From an uncultured Spirochaetales bacterium (GTDB lineage Bacteria > Spirochaetota > Spirochaetia > Sphaerochaetales > Sphaerochaetaceae), in contig CAMEXG010000007.1 of assembly GCA_945947045.1 (NCBI GenBank), positions 1 to 28,230 of the forward strand: a DNA stretch of 28,230 nucleotides, written 5' to 3'. The position numbers and the translations under genes were made by a program. Within the stretch, counting starts at the first letter, position 1; every line of letters starts with the position of its first letter. Below are positions 21,729 to 28,230 of this stretch, in pieces. The notes beneath the pieces are model-generated. The model searched no databases, was not told the origin of the DNA, and saw only the letters and a list, made by a program, of their open reading frames with translations.

Positions 21729-23441
21729 TTGAAGAGGCTATCTTGTCTATTATCTGTATTGTTGTCTGTTTTTCTTCTTTCTGCCTATTATCCTGGAAAT
21801 GGAAACGGATTCCATTATGATGGTATGGTGATTCCTATTGGAAATGAAATCTATGATTTAATGGATTCTTTGTTCATCTTGGAAGGAAAAGGGCTACCAT
21901 CAACATCAAGACCATGGACAGTCTCTGAAGCAAAAAATGAGCTCGGAAAGCTGGATAAGGACTCTCTGTCTTCTGAGTCTTTTGAACTTTACAACGAGAT
22001 CGATGGGATGCTGGCATATGAGAAGGAGAATGATATATCTCTTACCGTTAGTTTCTCTCCTGAAATGTATGCCCATACAAATGACACTTACAATAGGGAA
22101 GAACTTTGGAACTATGGATATGAAGATAGAAATCATATGTTCCGTGTTTCTCTGGATAACTCTACTGGTGGTTTTTATGGCCACCTTGAACTCTCGGGAG
22201 GAATAGGGGTTGTGTCTGGGGAGGATGCAGCCACTAGAGTTACACTGAAAAGTTATGTAGAGAATAATCTTGGAAAAGATTGGAATGGAGTCGGAAGCGA
22301 GTACCCGGCAGGAGACGAAGAGTTGCCGTCAATATATGTAATCACTAATGAGGCTAACTACTCAAAGAACTTTGTAATCAATGCTCCTTCTGGTAGTAAT
22401 ACAGATATGAATATGCCAAGAAGAGCATACCTGGATTATTCAGGAAGCAACTTCTCCGTAGGTTTTTATAAAGCTCAGAAAGAGTGGGGAAATAATAGTA
22501 TCGGAAACTTTATCTTTGACAGGCATCACGACTACTATGACACTTTGACACTTAAAACTTTTTCTCCTGATTTCAGTTTTGAGTATACTTGGATGTTTCC
22601 AGAGTCCTATCCTGGAGGAAAGAATGGATATAGTGACAGCAATCCTAATTCAAGGAGGATTTTCCTTGCCCATAGATTGGAATTCAGGGCTTTCGATAGG
22701 TTGAGCGTTGCATTAAGTGAGAATGTAATGTATAGGTTCTCCTCCCTTCCAGATATTCCTTTAATGAATCCTGCTTTTTTCTATCACAACAACGTTAATA
22801 ATGGTCAGTTTAATGCTTTGGCTCACGTGGAGGTGGCTTATTCTATTCTTTCTGGACTGCTTGTTTATGGTCAGTTTTCTTTAGATCAAGGGTCTTTCCC
22901 TGGTTTCGAGGATCCATCGACAGAAGATCAAGCAGTAGGAATGAGCCTAGGTCTAGAGTGGAATGGTTATTTTAAAAAAGGGATTATTTCTGCTGTGTTT
23001 GAAGCTCTCTATACAACTCCTGCTCTTTATCGACCATCAGGAAGCTCTGATTTTATCATTCACTATAACCATCTTGATGTTAACGACTACTATAGGTATC
23101 CATTCTTTACTTACATTGGGTACGAAGAAGGAGGAGACACAATAGAGTTATTAGGAAGTATCTCGTATAGAGAGAACAGCCTATATCTATACTCTAAAGC
23201 TGATCTTCGCATTAAAGGTGAATATGGAATGTATGACGAGTATCATATTCCTATTGCTCTTTCCACTCCATCAGGAAAGCCCGTAAGTACTTTGACTCTT
23301 AATACAGGAGTCGAGAAAGAGTTCAATGTATTCGGAGTCCCTCTGGTCTCCTTTTTAGATATTGCTGCCGTCATCGATTCTTCCCTTGGCTTTGATATGC
23401 AGTTTAGCCTTGGAGCTTCGGTTAGCTATAGTCTTATTTAA
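21729..23441 (+). CDS. Predicted outer-membrane beta-barrel protein, capsule-assembly Wzi-like
   Basis: The 570-residue exported protein has signal peptide MKRLSCLLSVLLSVFLLSA followed by a mature part starting near YYPGNG. An N-terminal region (PIGNEIYDLMDSLFILEGKG, then STSRPWTVSEAKNEL) resembles the start of Wzi-type proteins. The remainder has many alternating, aromatic-rich strands ending in short turns, and the C-terminus FSLGASVSYSLI looks like a barrel closing strand. Wzi anchors capsule at the outer membrane in enterobacteria; here that role is inferred and supported only by the polymer genes downstream. The start is TTG 21729, backed by AAAGGAG 6 nt upstream and the signal peptide. 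It follows aspartokinase by 11 nt and converges on the epimerase gene. Confidence 0.75.
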   Translation: MKRLSCLLSVLLSVFLLSAYYPGNGNGFHYDGMVIPIGNEIYDLMDSLFILEGKGLPSTSRPWTVSEAKNELGKLDKDSLSSESFELYNEIDGMLAYEKENDISLTVSFSPEMYAHTNDTYNREELWNYGYEDRNHMFRVSLDNSTGGFYGHLELSGGIGVVSGEDAATRVTLKSYVENNLGKDWNGVGSEYPAGDEELPSIYVITNEANYSKNFVINAPSGSNTDMNMPRRAYLDYSGSNFSVGFYKAQKEWGNNSIGNFIFDRHHDYYDTLTLKTFSPDFSFEYTWMFPESYPGGKNGYSDSNPNSRRIFLAHRLEFRAFDRLSVALSENVMYRFSSLPDIPLMNPAFFYHNNVNNGQFNALAHVEVAYSILSGLLVYGQFSLDQGSFPGFEDPSTEDQAVGMSLGLEWNGYFKKGIISAVFEALYTTPALYRPSGSSDFIIHYNHLDVNDYYRYPFFTYIGYEEGGDTIELLGSISYRENSLYLYSKADLRIKGEYGMYDEYHIPIALSTPSGKPVSTLTLNTGVEKEFNVFGVPLVSFLDIAAVIDSSLGFDMQFSLGASVSYSLI

Positions 23442-23445
23442 GAAG

Positions 23446-23474
23446 ATACAGGGAGTACTTTGATCTCCCTGTAT
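23446..23474. terminator. Bidirectional terminator hairpin between barrel and epimerase genes
   Basis: ATACAGGGAG / CTCCCTGTAT form a perfect 10-bp stem with a 9-nt loop between convergent stops (23441 and 23481). T-rich DNA follows on both strands, moderate in each case. Confidence 0.7.
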
Positions 23475-23480
23475 GTTGGT

Positions 23481-24533
23481 TTAATTACCACTCTCCATTT
23501 CTTTTAATATTCTATATGTGTTGATAAAACCTTCTTTTGGAGAGAAAGAAAAATCAAACCCAGACTTCTTAAGTTTTTCACTATCCAATACTGCATAGTC
23601 CATTGGATTTGACATTTCTTTTTCTTCTTTGCTTGGTGTCTTGTAAGAGAAATCTATGCCTGCTTCTTCTGCAATGATCGTTGTCATCTCTAATATCGAT
23701 GTCTCTTCATCGCTTCCGATATTATAACTCTCACCAGCCTCTCCATGAATAAGTAGAAAAAGCATTGCTGCTGCACAATCGAGAGAGTAGCAATAAGAAC
23801 GCTTTTGGAGTCCAGTGCTGTTAAGAACAAGTTTTTCTTTCTTTAATGCCTTTCTCATAAAGAGTGACGCCACTCGTTGATCGTATTCATTGGCGCTTGG
23901 TCCGAATATATGGCCTGGTCTGACGATAAACGATGGAATGTTATATTCTTTGTAGTAGGATCTACAGAGCATTTCTGAAGCAATCTTTCCCACAGCATAA
24001 GAAGAGCGTATGTTACTGTAGTTGATGTATCCGTACATCTCTTCACTAAAGGGGTTTTTTGTAGTCTTTATTCCGTATACTTCACTAGATGAAACGTAGA
24101 TGATTCTAGTTCTTGGATTCTTTTTACCATACTCCAGAACATTCTTTATACCAATAATATTCCCTTCCACAGTCTCCACAGGCTCTGTTATATATAGTTC
24201 AGGAGAAGAAGCTCCGGAAGCTAGGATAATATAGTCGAATTTGTCATTGTTTAATTCTAGAGCTTTACGTGCTTCATAGTGGATAAAATGAAGTTTTTCT
24301 GTTTCTTTTCCATATCTAGCAAAAAACTTTTCTTTGTTTCTTCCACCTACAGAAATGTCAATCTTTCCTTCAGAGTGCTCGTTGATTTTCAGCAGTAAAT
24401 CTACAATAGAGGAGCCTATCAACCCCAGGCCTCCTGTAACAAATACTCGTTTTCCAAGTAATTCGGAGAATGTGAACTTGTTTACGATTCTTTCCAGATT
24501 ATTGTTATATAAGGGAGATTCTATGAGCTTCAT
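23481..24533 (-). CDS. NAD-dependent epimerase/dehydratase (extended SDR), surface-polymer locus
   Basis: The 350-residue protein is an extended SDR acting on nucleotide sugars or alditol precursors. The cofactor motif is VFVTGGLGLIGSS (30-42). The catalytic set shows SSSEVYG and Y-x3-K in YAVGKIASEM. RPGHIFGP follows, as in UDP-sugar epimerases and dehydratases. About 27 residues precede the Rossmann fold. It starts one base after the cytidylyltransferase stop, so the two are one unit. IspD-like cytidylyltransferases paired with an SDR protein occur in capsule loci that make CDP-alditols (for example the Abp1/Abp2 and Mnp1/Mnp2 pairs assigned to pneumococcal arabinitol and mannitol). By analogy this could be a reductase or epimerase of such a pathway; the substrate is unknown. 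Confidence 0.85.
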   Translation of the reverse strand: MKLIESPLYNNNLERIVNKFTFSELLGKRVFVTGGLGLIGSSIVDLLLKINEHSEGKIDISVGGRNKEKFFARYGKETEKLHFIHYEARKALELNNDKFDYIILASGASSPELYITEPVETVEGNIIGIKNVLEYGKKNPRTRIIYVSSSEVYGIKTTKNPFSEEMYGYINYSNIRSSYAVGKIASEMLCRSYYKEYNIPSFIVRPGHIFGPSANEYDQRVASLFMRKALKKEKLVLNSTGLQKRSYCYSLDCAAAMLFLLIHGEAGESYNIGSDEETSILEMTTIIAEEAGIDFSYKTPSKEEKEMSNPMDYAVLDSEKLKKSGFDFSFSPKEGFINTYRILKEMESGN

Positions 24534-24534
24534 A

Positions 24535-25242
24535 TTATTTGTTTTTCTTTGAATTTAAATAAGCAGTGAAGATTTCCAAGTCATCTTTTGTAGTAAGCTT
24601 TATATTTTTATCTGAACCGGAAGCAAAGTAAAGTCTTACCCCCAACTCCACCATCATGGTATTGGTATATGATGAGCCATAGATGCCAATCTCTTTTTCG
24701 AATGCTTCATGGTACTTTTCATCAAGAAGACTAAACTTATAAGCTTGCGGTGTGGCTACTCTCCTGATTGTTTCCCTTGGAATGTAGCGGGTAGTTGAAT
24801 AATCATTGTCAGCAATGAATATCTGTTCATTATAAGGGAGAGATGAGACTGCATTTCCGTGTATTTTACATTTCTCAATGACATCTGTAAGAACACTTTC
24901 ATCTACAAGCGGCCTGATACCATCGTGAATTACAACGATATCATCGTCTGAAAGTTTGCTTTCTAGGTTGAATACTCCGTTTCTAATGGATTCTTGACCA
25001 GATTTACCTCCAGGAACAATCCATTTCAGTTTCGTGATTCCATGTTTTTTTGCTTCTTCACATAAATATTCAATCCAACCATCAAGACAGACGACTTCGA
25101 TATTATCAATCAGTGGGTGATTCTGAAAACCTTCGAGTGTATACATCATGACAGGCTTACCTAGGACTTTTATAAACTGCTTCGGGATACTTTCTCCCAT
25201 TCTGATGCCTGATCCACCTGCTATAATAATTGCTGTTGTCAT
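24535..25242 (-). CDS. IspD/TarI-family cytidylyltransferase
   Basis: The 235-residue nucleotidyltransferase uses CTP to activate a polyol phosphate. Motifs are AGGSGIRMGESIPKQF near the N-terminus (the GxGxRM and PKQ nucleotide site), VPGGKSGQESIRNG, VVIHDGIRPLV (HDxxRP) and RRVATPQAYKF, with KLTTKDDLEIF at the end. This fold includes IspD (methylerythritol phosphate pathway) and TarI/Bcs1-type alditol-phosphate enzymes. Pairing with an SDR gene and a CDP-glycerol-transferase-like gene favours polymer precursor synthesis over isoprenoids, but IspD activity is not excluded. Three ATGs compete (25251, 25248, 25242). A consensus TATAAT overlaps the first and precedes the last by 7 nt, so 25242 is chosen. 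No SD is present. Confidence 0.85.
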   Translation of the reverse strand: MTTAIIIAGGSGIRMGESIPKQFIKVLGKPVMMYTLEGFQNHPLIDNIEVVCLDGWIEYLCEEAKKHGITKLKWIVPGGKSGQESIRNGVFNLESKLSDDDIVVIHDGIRPLVDESVLTDVIEKCKIHGNAVSSLPYNEQIFIADNDYSTTRYIPRETIRRVATPQAYKFSLLDEKYHEAFEKEIGIYGSSYTNTMMVELGVRLYFASGSDKNIKLTTKDDLEIFTAYLNSKKNK

Positions 25243-25249
25243 AATCATC

Positions 25250-25278
25250 ATTATAGTGTTTGAAACAATATGAGTGAA
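25250..25278 (-). promoter_or_regulatory. Cytidylyltransferase promoter, predicted leaderless start
   Basis: The minus strand reads TTCACT (25278-25273), 17 bp, TATAAT (25255-25250), then 7 nt to ATG 25242. The transcript should start at or next to that ATG. Confidence 0.6.
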
Positions 25279-25445
25279 GAGTGGTGTAAATAGTGAGAAG
25301 AGACATCAAGATATTAATATTCATTAATTATTGTTATGGAATCAATACCATTACATATTCTATCTATTTATAACCAAATCTGATAAGTATTTCATTTTAT
25401 GCACTGCATTAATTGAATCTGTAAAACGAATTGAAGGCAACAATT

Positions 25446-25494
25446 TTCTAGTTTGTTACGATAACTAGAATACAACTTTTGTATATGTTATTAT
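25446..25494 (+). promoter_or_regulatory. Promoter and tandem dyads upstream of the flippase gene
   Basis: An extended -10, TGTTATTAT (25486-25494), lies 28 nt before the GTG start. Upstream are two adjoining dyads: TTCTAGTT-N9-AACTAGAA (25446-25470, 8-bp arms) and ATACAA-CTT-TTGTAT (25470-25484, 6-bp arms). They cover the -35 and spacer area. The remaining AT-rich part of the 25252-25522 gap holds nothing else recognisable. Confidence 0.5.
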
Positions 25495-25522
25495 TCCTCA
25501 GTCAAAACACGGGGGCAATTAA

Positions 25523-27052
25523 GTGTTATCTGAGGACAAGAATATTAAGATAGGAGTGATTCTGTCCTATTGTGAGATGGCTATCTCTATCATAGGAACG
25601 CTCTTTGTTTCTAATAAAGTGTTGTTTCTTATTGGGGATTATAACTATGGTCTCTGGTCCTTTGTGTGCTCCATTACTTCTTGGCTTACAGTAGTATCTT
25701 CAGCTCTTACTTCTTCTTATCTTAGATTTGTAACAAGGGAAGCTGTAGATTGTAATGGCGATACCTCCAAAACTAATGGCGTCTTTCTCTCCATGCTTTT
25801 TATTCTAGGACTAGTTATTTTTGTATTGGGAAGTATTATTGTCTTGGTTTTGCAGATGAATAAGGTTTCATTTGCTTCCTATTCTTGGAAAGACAGCCAG
25901 ATTATTTATATTCTTTTCTTTATTTCAATAATCAACATATCAGTGAGTATGCCTACATGTGTATATTCATTGGTGTTGAACTATAATAGAAAGTTCGTTT
26001 TTATTAAACTTACATCAGTTTTTGTTTCCATTGCCAATTTCATTGTAAATTATCTTATCGCAAGATTCACAGGCAGCATCATAATCCTTTCTATTAATAC
26101 CATAGCCTCTACAATGGCGATTTTTCTTATTGAGTATATATTTGTAAGAAAGGTAATGAAGTGTAGGCTTCATCTTGCTTCTTTAAGGAAGAATAAAGTC
26201 TTCGTAACATCGATAATGGCATTCTCATCTATTCTTCTTTTAAATTCTATTGTAGACCAGATAAACTCCAATGTAGACAAGACTCTCCTTGGAATAATGT
26301 CAGTGCCTGAGAATGTAACTATTTATCAATTTGGGCAGCAGTTCTGCACTTACCTCCTTACCATGTCGCTGGCAGTATCTGGTGTTTTTTCTCCTTCATT
26401 TCATAAGCTTGTCGCAGAAGAAAAGAGAGACGAAGTCAATAATTTGTATCTAAAGATATCAGGAATACAGACAATAATATTGTGCCTGGTCACTTTTGGT
26501 TTTTTATCTTGCGGCAAAGATTTTGTAATAATGTGGCTGGGAAAGGAAAGAGAAGAAGTCTATAAGGTGGCTGTGGCCTTGATGCTGATTGATCTCTGCC
26601 CTTTGACTATGAACTCTTCCATCGAGATACAGAGAGCACAAGACAAACATAAATTCAGGGCTTTTGTTTACTTCTTTGTTGCTATAGTTAATCTTGTGTT
26701 ATCAATAGTGTTCTTAAAGGTATTCCCATCCGAGTGTGCTATTGAGGCTTGCCTCTTGGGTTCGATCATTGCAAGAATACTATCCCATTGGCTCTTGATG
26801 AATATTTATAACTCAAGAGTGATAAAACTACCTGTTAAGGGATATATGTTGTTCTTGTCCAAATACATTGTGGTCGGTGTTATCTCTTCTATAGTCTCAC
26901 TTCTATTAAAGAGGTATGTGCTTATATTTATTCCTTCAATATTAGTGAGGTTCCTTATTGAAGGAGGATCCTTTACGCTATTTTTCTTATCTTCAACACT
27001 TCTTTTGGATGGAAAGAAACTGAATAAGATAATTAAAGAGAGGGCAGTGTAA
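25523..27052 (+). CDS. Wzx-like polysaccharide flippase (MOP superfamily)
   Basis: The 509-residue integral membrane protein has about twelve to fourteen hydrophobic segments spread along its length. The N-terminus (IGVILSYCEMAISIIGTLFVSNKVL, split around residue 22) and a central DKTLLGIMSVPENVTIYQFGQQF segment are typical of lipid-linked oligosaccharide flippases. It is expected to move undecaprenyl-linked repeat units across the inner membrane. The start is GTG 25523, with GGGGG 7 nt upstream. Its stop overlaps the next ATG (TAATG), giving translational coupling to the glycerophosphotransferase-like gene. It is AT-richer by eye than the mnm region, as often seen for surface-polymer loci. 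It is a separate branch from the MATE exporter at 18771. Confidence 0.88.
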   Translation: MLSEDKNIKIGVILSYCEMAISIIGTLFVSNKVLFLIGDYNYGLWSFVCSITSWLTVVSSALTSSYLRFVTREAVDCNGDTSKTNGVFLSMLFILGLVIFVLGSIIVLVLQMNKVSFASYSWKDSQIIYILFFISIINISVSMPTCVYSLVLNYNRKFVFIKLTSVFVSIANFIVNYLIARFTGSIIILSINTIASTMAIFLIEYIFVRKVMKCRLHLASLRKNKVFVTSIMAFSSILLLNSIVDQINSNVDKTLLGIMSVPENVTIYQFGQQFCTYLLTMSLAVSGVFSPSFHKLVAEEKRDEVNNLYLKISGIQTIILCLVTFGFLSCGKDFVIMWLGKEREEVYKVAVALMLIDLCPLTMNSSIEIQRAQDKHKFRAFVYFFVAIVNLVLSIVFLKVFPSECAIEACLLGSIIARILSHWLLMNIYNSRVIKLPVKGYMLFLSKYIVVGVISSIVSLLLKRYVLIFIPSILVRFLIEGGSFTLFFLSSTLLLDGKKLNKIIKERAV

Positions 27053-28164
27053 TGAGTAAGATAAAAGATATTGTGAAACGGATATGTGGCCTTATTCCGC
27101 TCTCCAATAGAATAATGTTTGAAAGCATACCAGATCTGACAGATAGCTCCAAGGCTATTTTTGATGAGATGGTAAAGCGTGGCCTAAATAGGCGATATAA
27201 GATGGTATGGAACTGCCATTCAAAGGATTTCTCAAACTATCCTAAGATAGATAACGTAATGTATATTAATGAGGAAGACCACCCATACATGATGAAGTGG
27301 CTTATTTTCTCATCTAAATGCTTTATTACTACGAATAGCTTTATGTACTCAAAGAGAAAGGGGCAGACGTCAGTCTATATTTCTCATGGAGGACCTATTA
27401 AAGACTGTGGAGGTTATTATACACTCCCAGAAGAAGTTGATTATCTTGTTACATTGGGAGGAGAAGCGAGTAAGCCTACTGCCGATACTCTTCATTTTCC
27501 TTTTAATAGGACTTATGCCTTAGGATATCCAAGAAATGATGATATTCTTAGAAATCATGTAAATCTAAAGAACCTTTTCGGTCCCTATAAAAAGTTTATT
27601 ATCTGGTATCCTACATTTAGAAATATAGAAAAGGGGATGACAGCGTGCACTCATGATTTCCCAATTGTTCATGATAAATCTGCTCTCACTGAGCTAAACA
27701 GGACTTTGGATAGCCTCGATACTTTGATAGTCTTAAAGCCTCATTTTGCCCAAAGTGTCACAAATCTTGAATCAATGTCCAACATAAAAGTAATTCGCGA
27801 TGACTTCTTTACTTCTCACAGTATTAGTCCTTATAGCTTTATTGGATCATTTGATGCTCTTTTGACAGATTATTCCTCCGTCTATTACGACTATCTTCTT
27901 TGTGATAAACCTATTGGAATGATCTGGGAAGATATTGAGGAATATAAAACTAAGCCGGGATTAGTTGAGGGATTTGAGTATTTATCGAGGGGAGGAGAGA
28001 AGATATATAATATCCATGATTTACTTCTCTTTATTAAAGATGTTTCTGAAGGAAACGACAACTCTGCTATAGTGCGACGTGAAGTAATGAGAGATATTCA
28101 TGGAGATAACAAAATCTGTACACCTAGTGTTGTCGACTTTATTATTGAGAAAGCAGGATTATAG
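27052..28164 (+). CDS. CDP-glycerol glycerophosphotransferase-family protein (TagB/TagF-like)
   Basis: The 370-residue protein resembles the catalytic domain of enzymes that transfer glycerol- or ribitol-phosphate from CDP-alditols in teichoic-acid synthesis. Recognisable blocks are SVYISHGGPIKD (the family's WHGTPLK-type histidine block), YALGYPRNDDIL, IIWYPTFRN (PTFR block), IVLKPHF and LLTDYSSVYYDYLL (the TDYSS block near the C-terminus). HG and TDYSS are thought to bind the CDP-alditol. The N-terminal membrane-anchoring part is short. It starts in a TAATG overlap with the flippase stop. Such enzymes are best known from Gram-positive walls; here a phosphopolymer or phospho-decorated glycan on a Gram-negative-type envelope is inferred. 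The donor alditol may come from the neighbouring cytidylyltransferase. Confidence 0.87.
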   Translation: MSKIKDIVKRICGLIPLSNRIMFESIPDLTDSSKAIFDEMVKRGLNRRYKMVWNCHSKDFSNYPKIDNVMYINEEDHPYMMKWLIFSSKCFITTNSFMYSKRKGQTSVYISHGGPIKDCGGYYTLPEEVDYLVTLGGEASKPTADTLHFPFNRTYALGYPRNDDILRNHVNLKNLFGPYKKFIIWYPTFRNIEKGMTACTHDFPIVHDKSALTELNRTLDSLDTLIVLKPHFAQSVTNLESMSNIKVIRDDFFTSHSISPYSFIGSFDALLTDYSSVYYDYLLCDKPIGMIWEDIEEYKTKPGLVEGFEYLSRGGEKIYNIHDLLLFIKDVSEGNDNSAIVRREVMRDIHGDNKICTPSVVDFIIEKAGL

Positions 28165-28165
28165 A

Positions 28166-28230
28166 ATGATAGAGAGCAAAAAGGATTTGAAAGAATATAT
28201 AAAGTGCGATGCTTTGGCTTCCAGACGAGA
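28166..28230 (+). CDS. 5' end of another surface-polymer gene, possibly a CysE-like acetyltransferase (partial)
   Basis: An ATG one base after the preceding stop opens a frame that runs off the window (21 codons; starts MIESKKDLKEYIKCDALA). The MIxSKxDLKxYxxxD pattern resembles the N-terminus of hexapeptide serine-acetyltransferase-like proteins in polysaccharide clusters, though some sugar transferases begin similarly. The catalytic part lies outside, so only the gene's existence is well supported. Confidence 0.45.
   Translation, partial: MIESKKDLKEYIKCDALASRR

Overview
The window looks like chromosomal DNA of a spirochaete, most likely of the Treponema/Sphaerochaeta type. This rests on the style of the proteins: the solute-binding protein has a signal peptide ending in the FANGAKE pattern common in that group, there is a large Wzi-like outer-membrane barrel, and mnmE-mnmG-rsmG sits next to an ftsK with a long charged linker. 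The assignment is an inference; no rRNA or tRNA gene is present to anchor it. No insertion sequence, phage gene or CRISPR array was seen.

Layout. (1) 1-640: a short AlbA_2/Schlafen-type gene on the minus strand that stops just after the conserved core, preceded by seven same-strand copies of a 10-bp motif at helical spacing. (2) 644-2314, minus strand: efp and epmA, elongation factor P and its lysylating enzyme. (3) 2438-13827, plus strand: mnmE-mnmG-rsmG-ftsK, tightly packed, then a DEAD-box helicase, an ABC exporter and a PlsC-type acyltransferase, closed by a terminator. This run covers tRNA wobble modification, 16S rRNA methylation, chromosome segregation, RNA remodelling and membrane lipid synthesis or export. 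(4) 14107-15923: a TetR-type regulator with a dyad-rich upstream region, then an M29 aminopeptidase. (5) 15956-18376, minus strand: a polar amino-acid ABC importer (binding protein, permease, ATPase). (6) 18771-20141, minus strand: a MATE efflux protein. (7) 20416-23441, plus strand: aspartokinase and a predicted outer-membrane beta-barrel. (8) 23481-28230: a surface-polymer locus with a divergent centre. An IspD/TarI-like cytidylyltransferase plus an SDR epimerase/reductase lie on the minus strand. A Wzx-like flippase, a CDP-glycerol glycerophosphotransferase-like enzyme and the first 21 codons of another gene lie on the plus strand.

How the parts fit. Region 8, possibly with the Wzi-like barrel next to it, suggests a CDP-alditol-based (teichoic-acid-like) phosphopolymer that is made, flipped and held at the cell surface. 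Regions 4-5 handle peptides and amino acids. Region 3 is housekeeping.

The most distinctive signals are not in gene content. First, five genes (epmA, mnmE, the M29 peptidase, MATE and the cytidylyltransferase) lack a Shine-Dalgarno sequence and have a -10 box ending 6-8 nt before the ATG, which predicts leaderless mRNAs. Second, the helically phased motif array precedes the AlbA_2 gene. Third, the FtsK linker carries four copies of a PSNLPPTHPRYRYFE-like motif at a regular 38-39 residue spacing. Fourth, an AAGGAGG-led 27-codon frame at 18617 starts with ATA.
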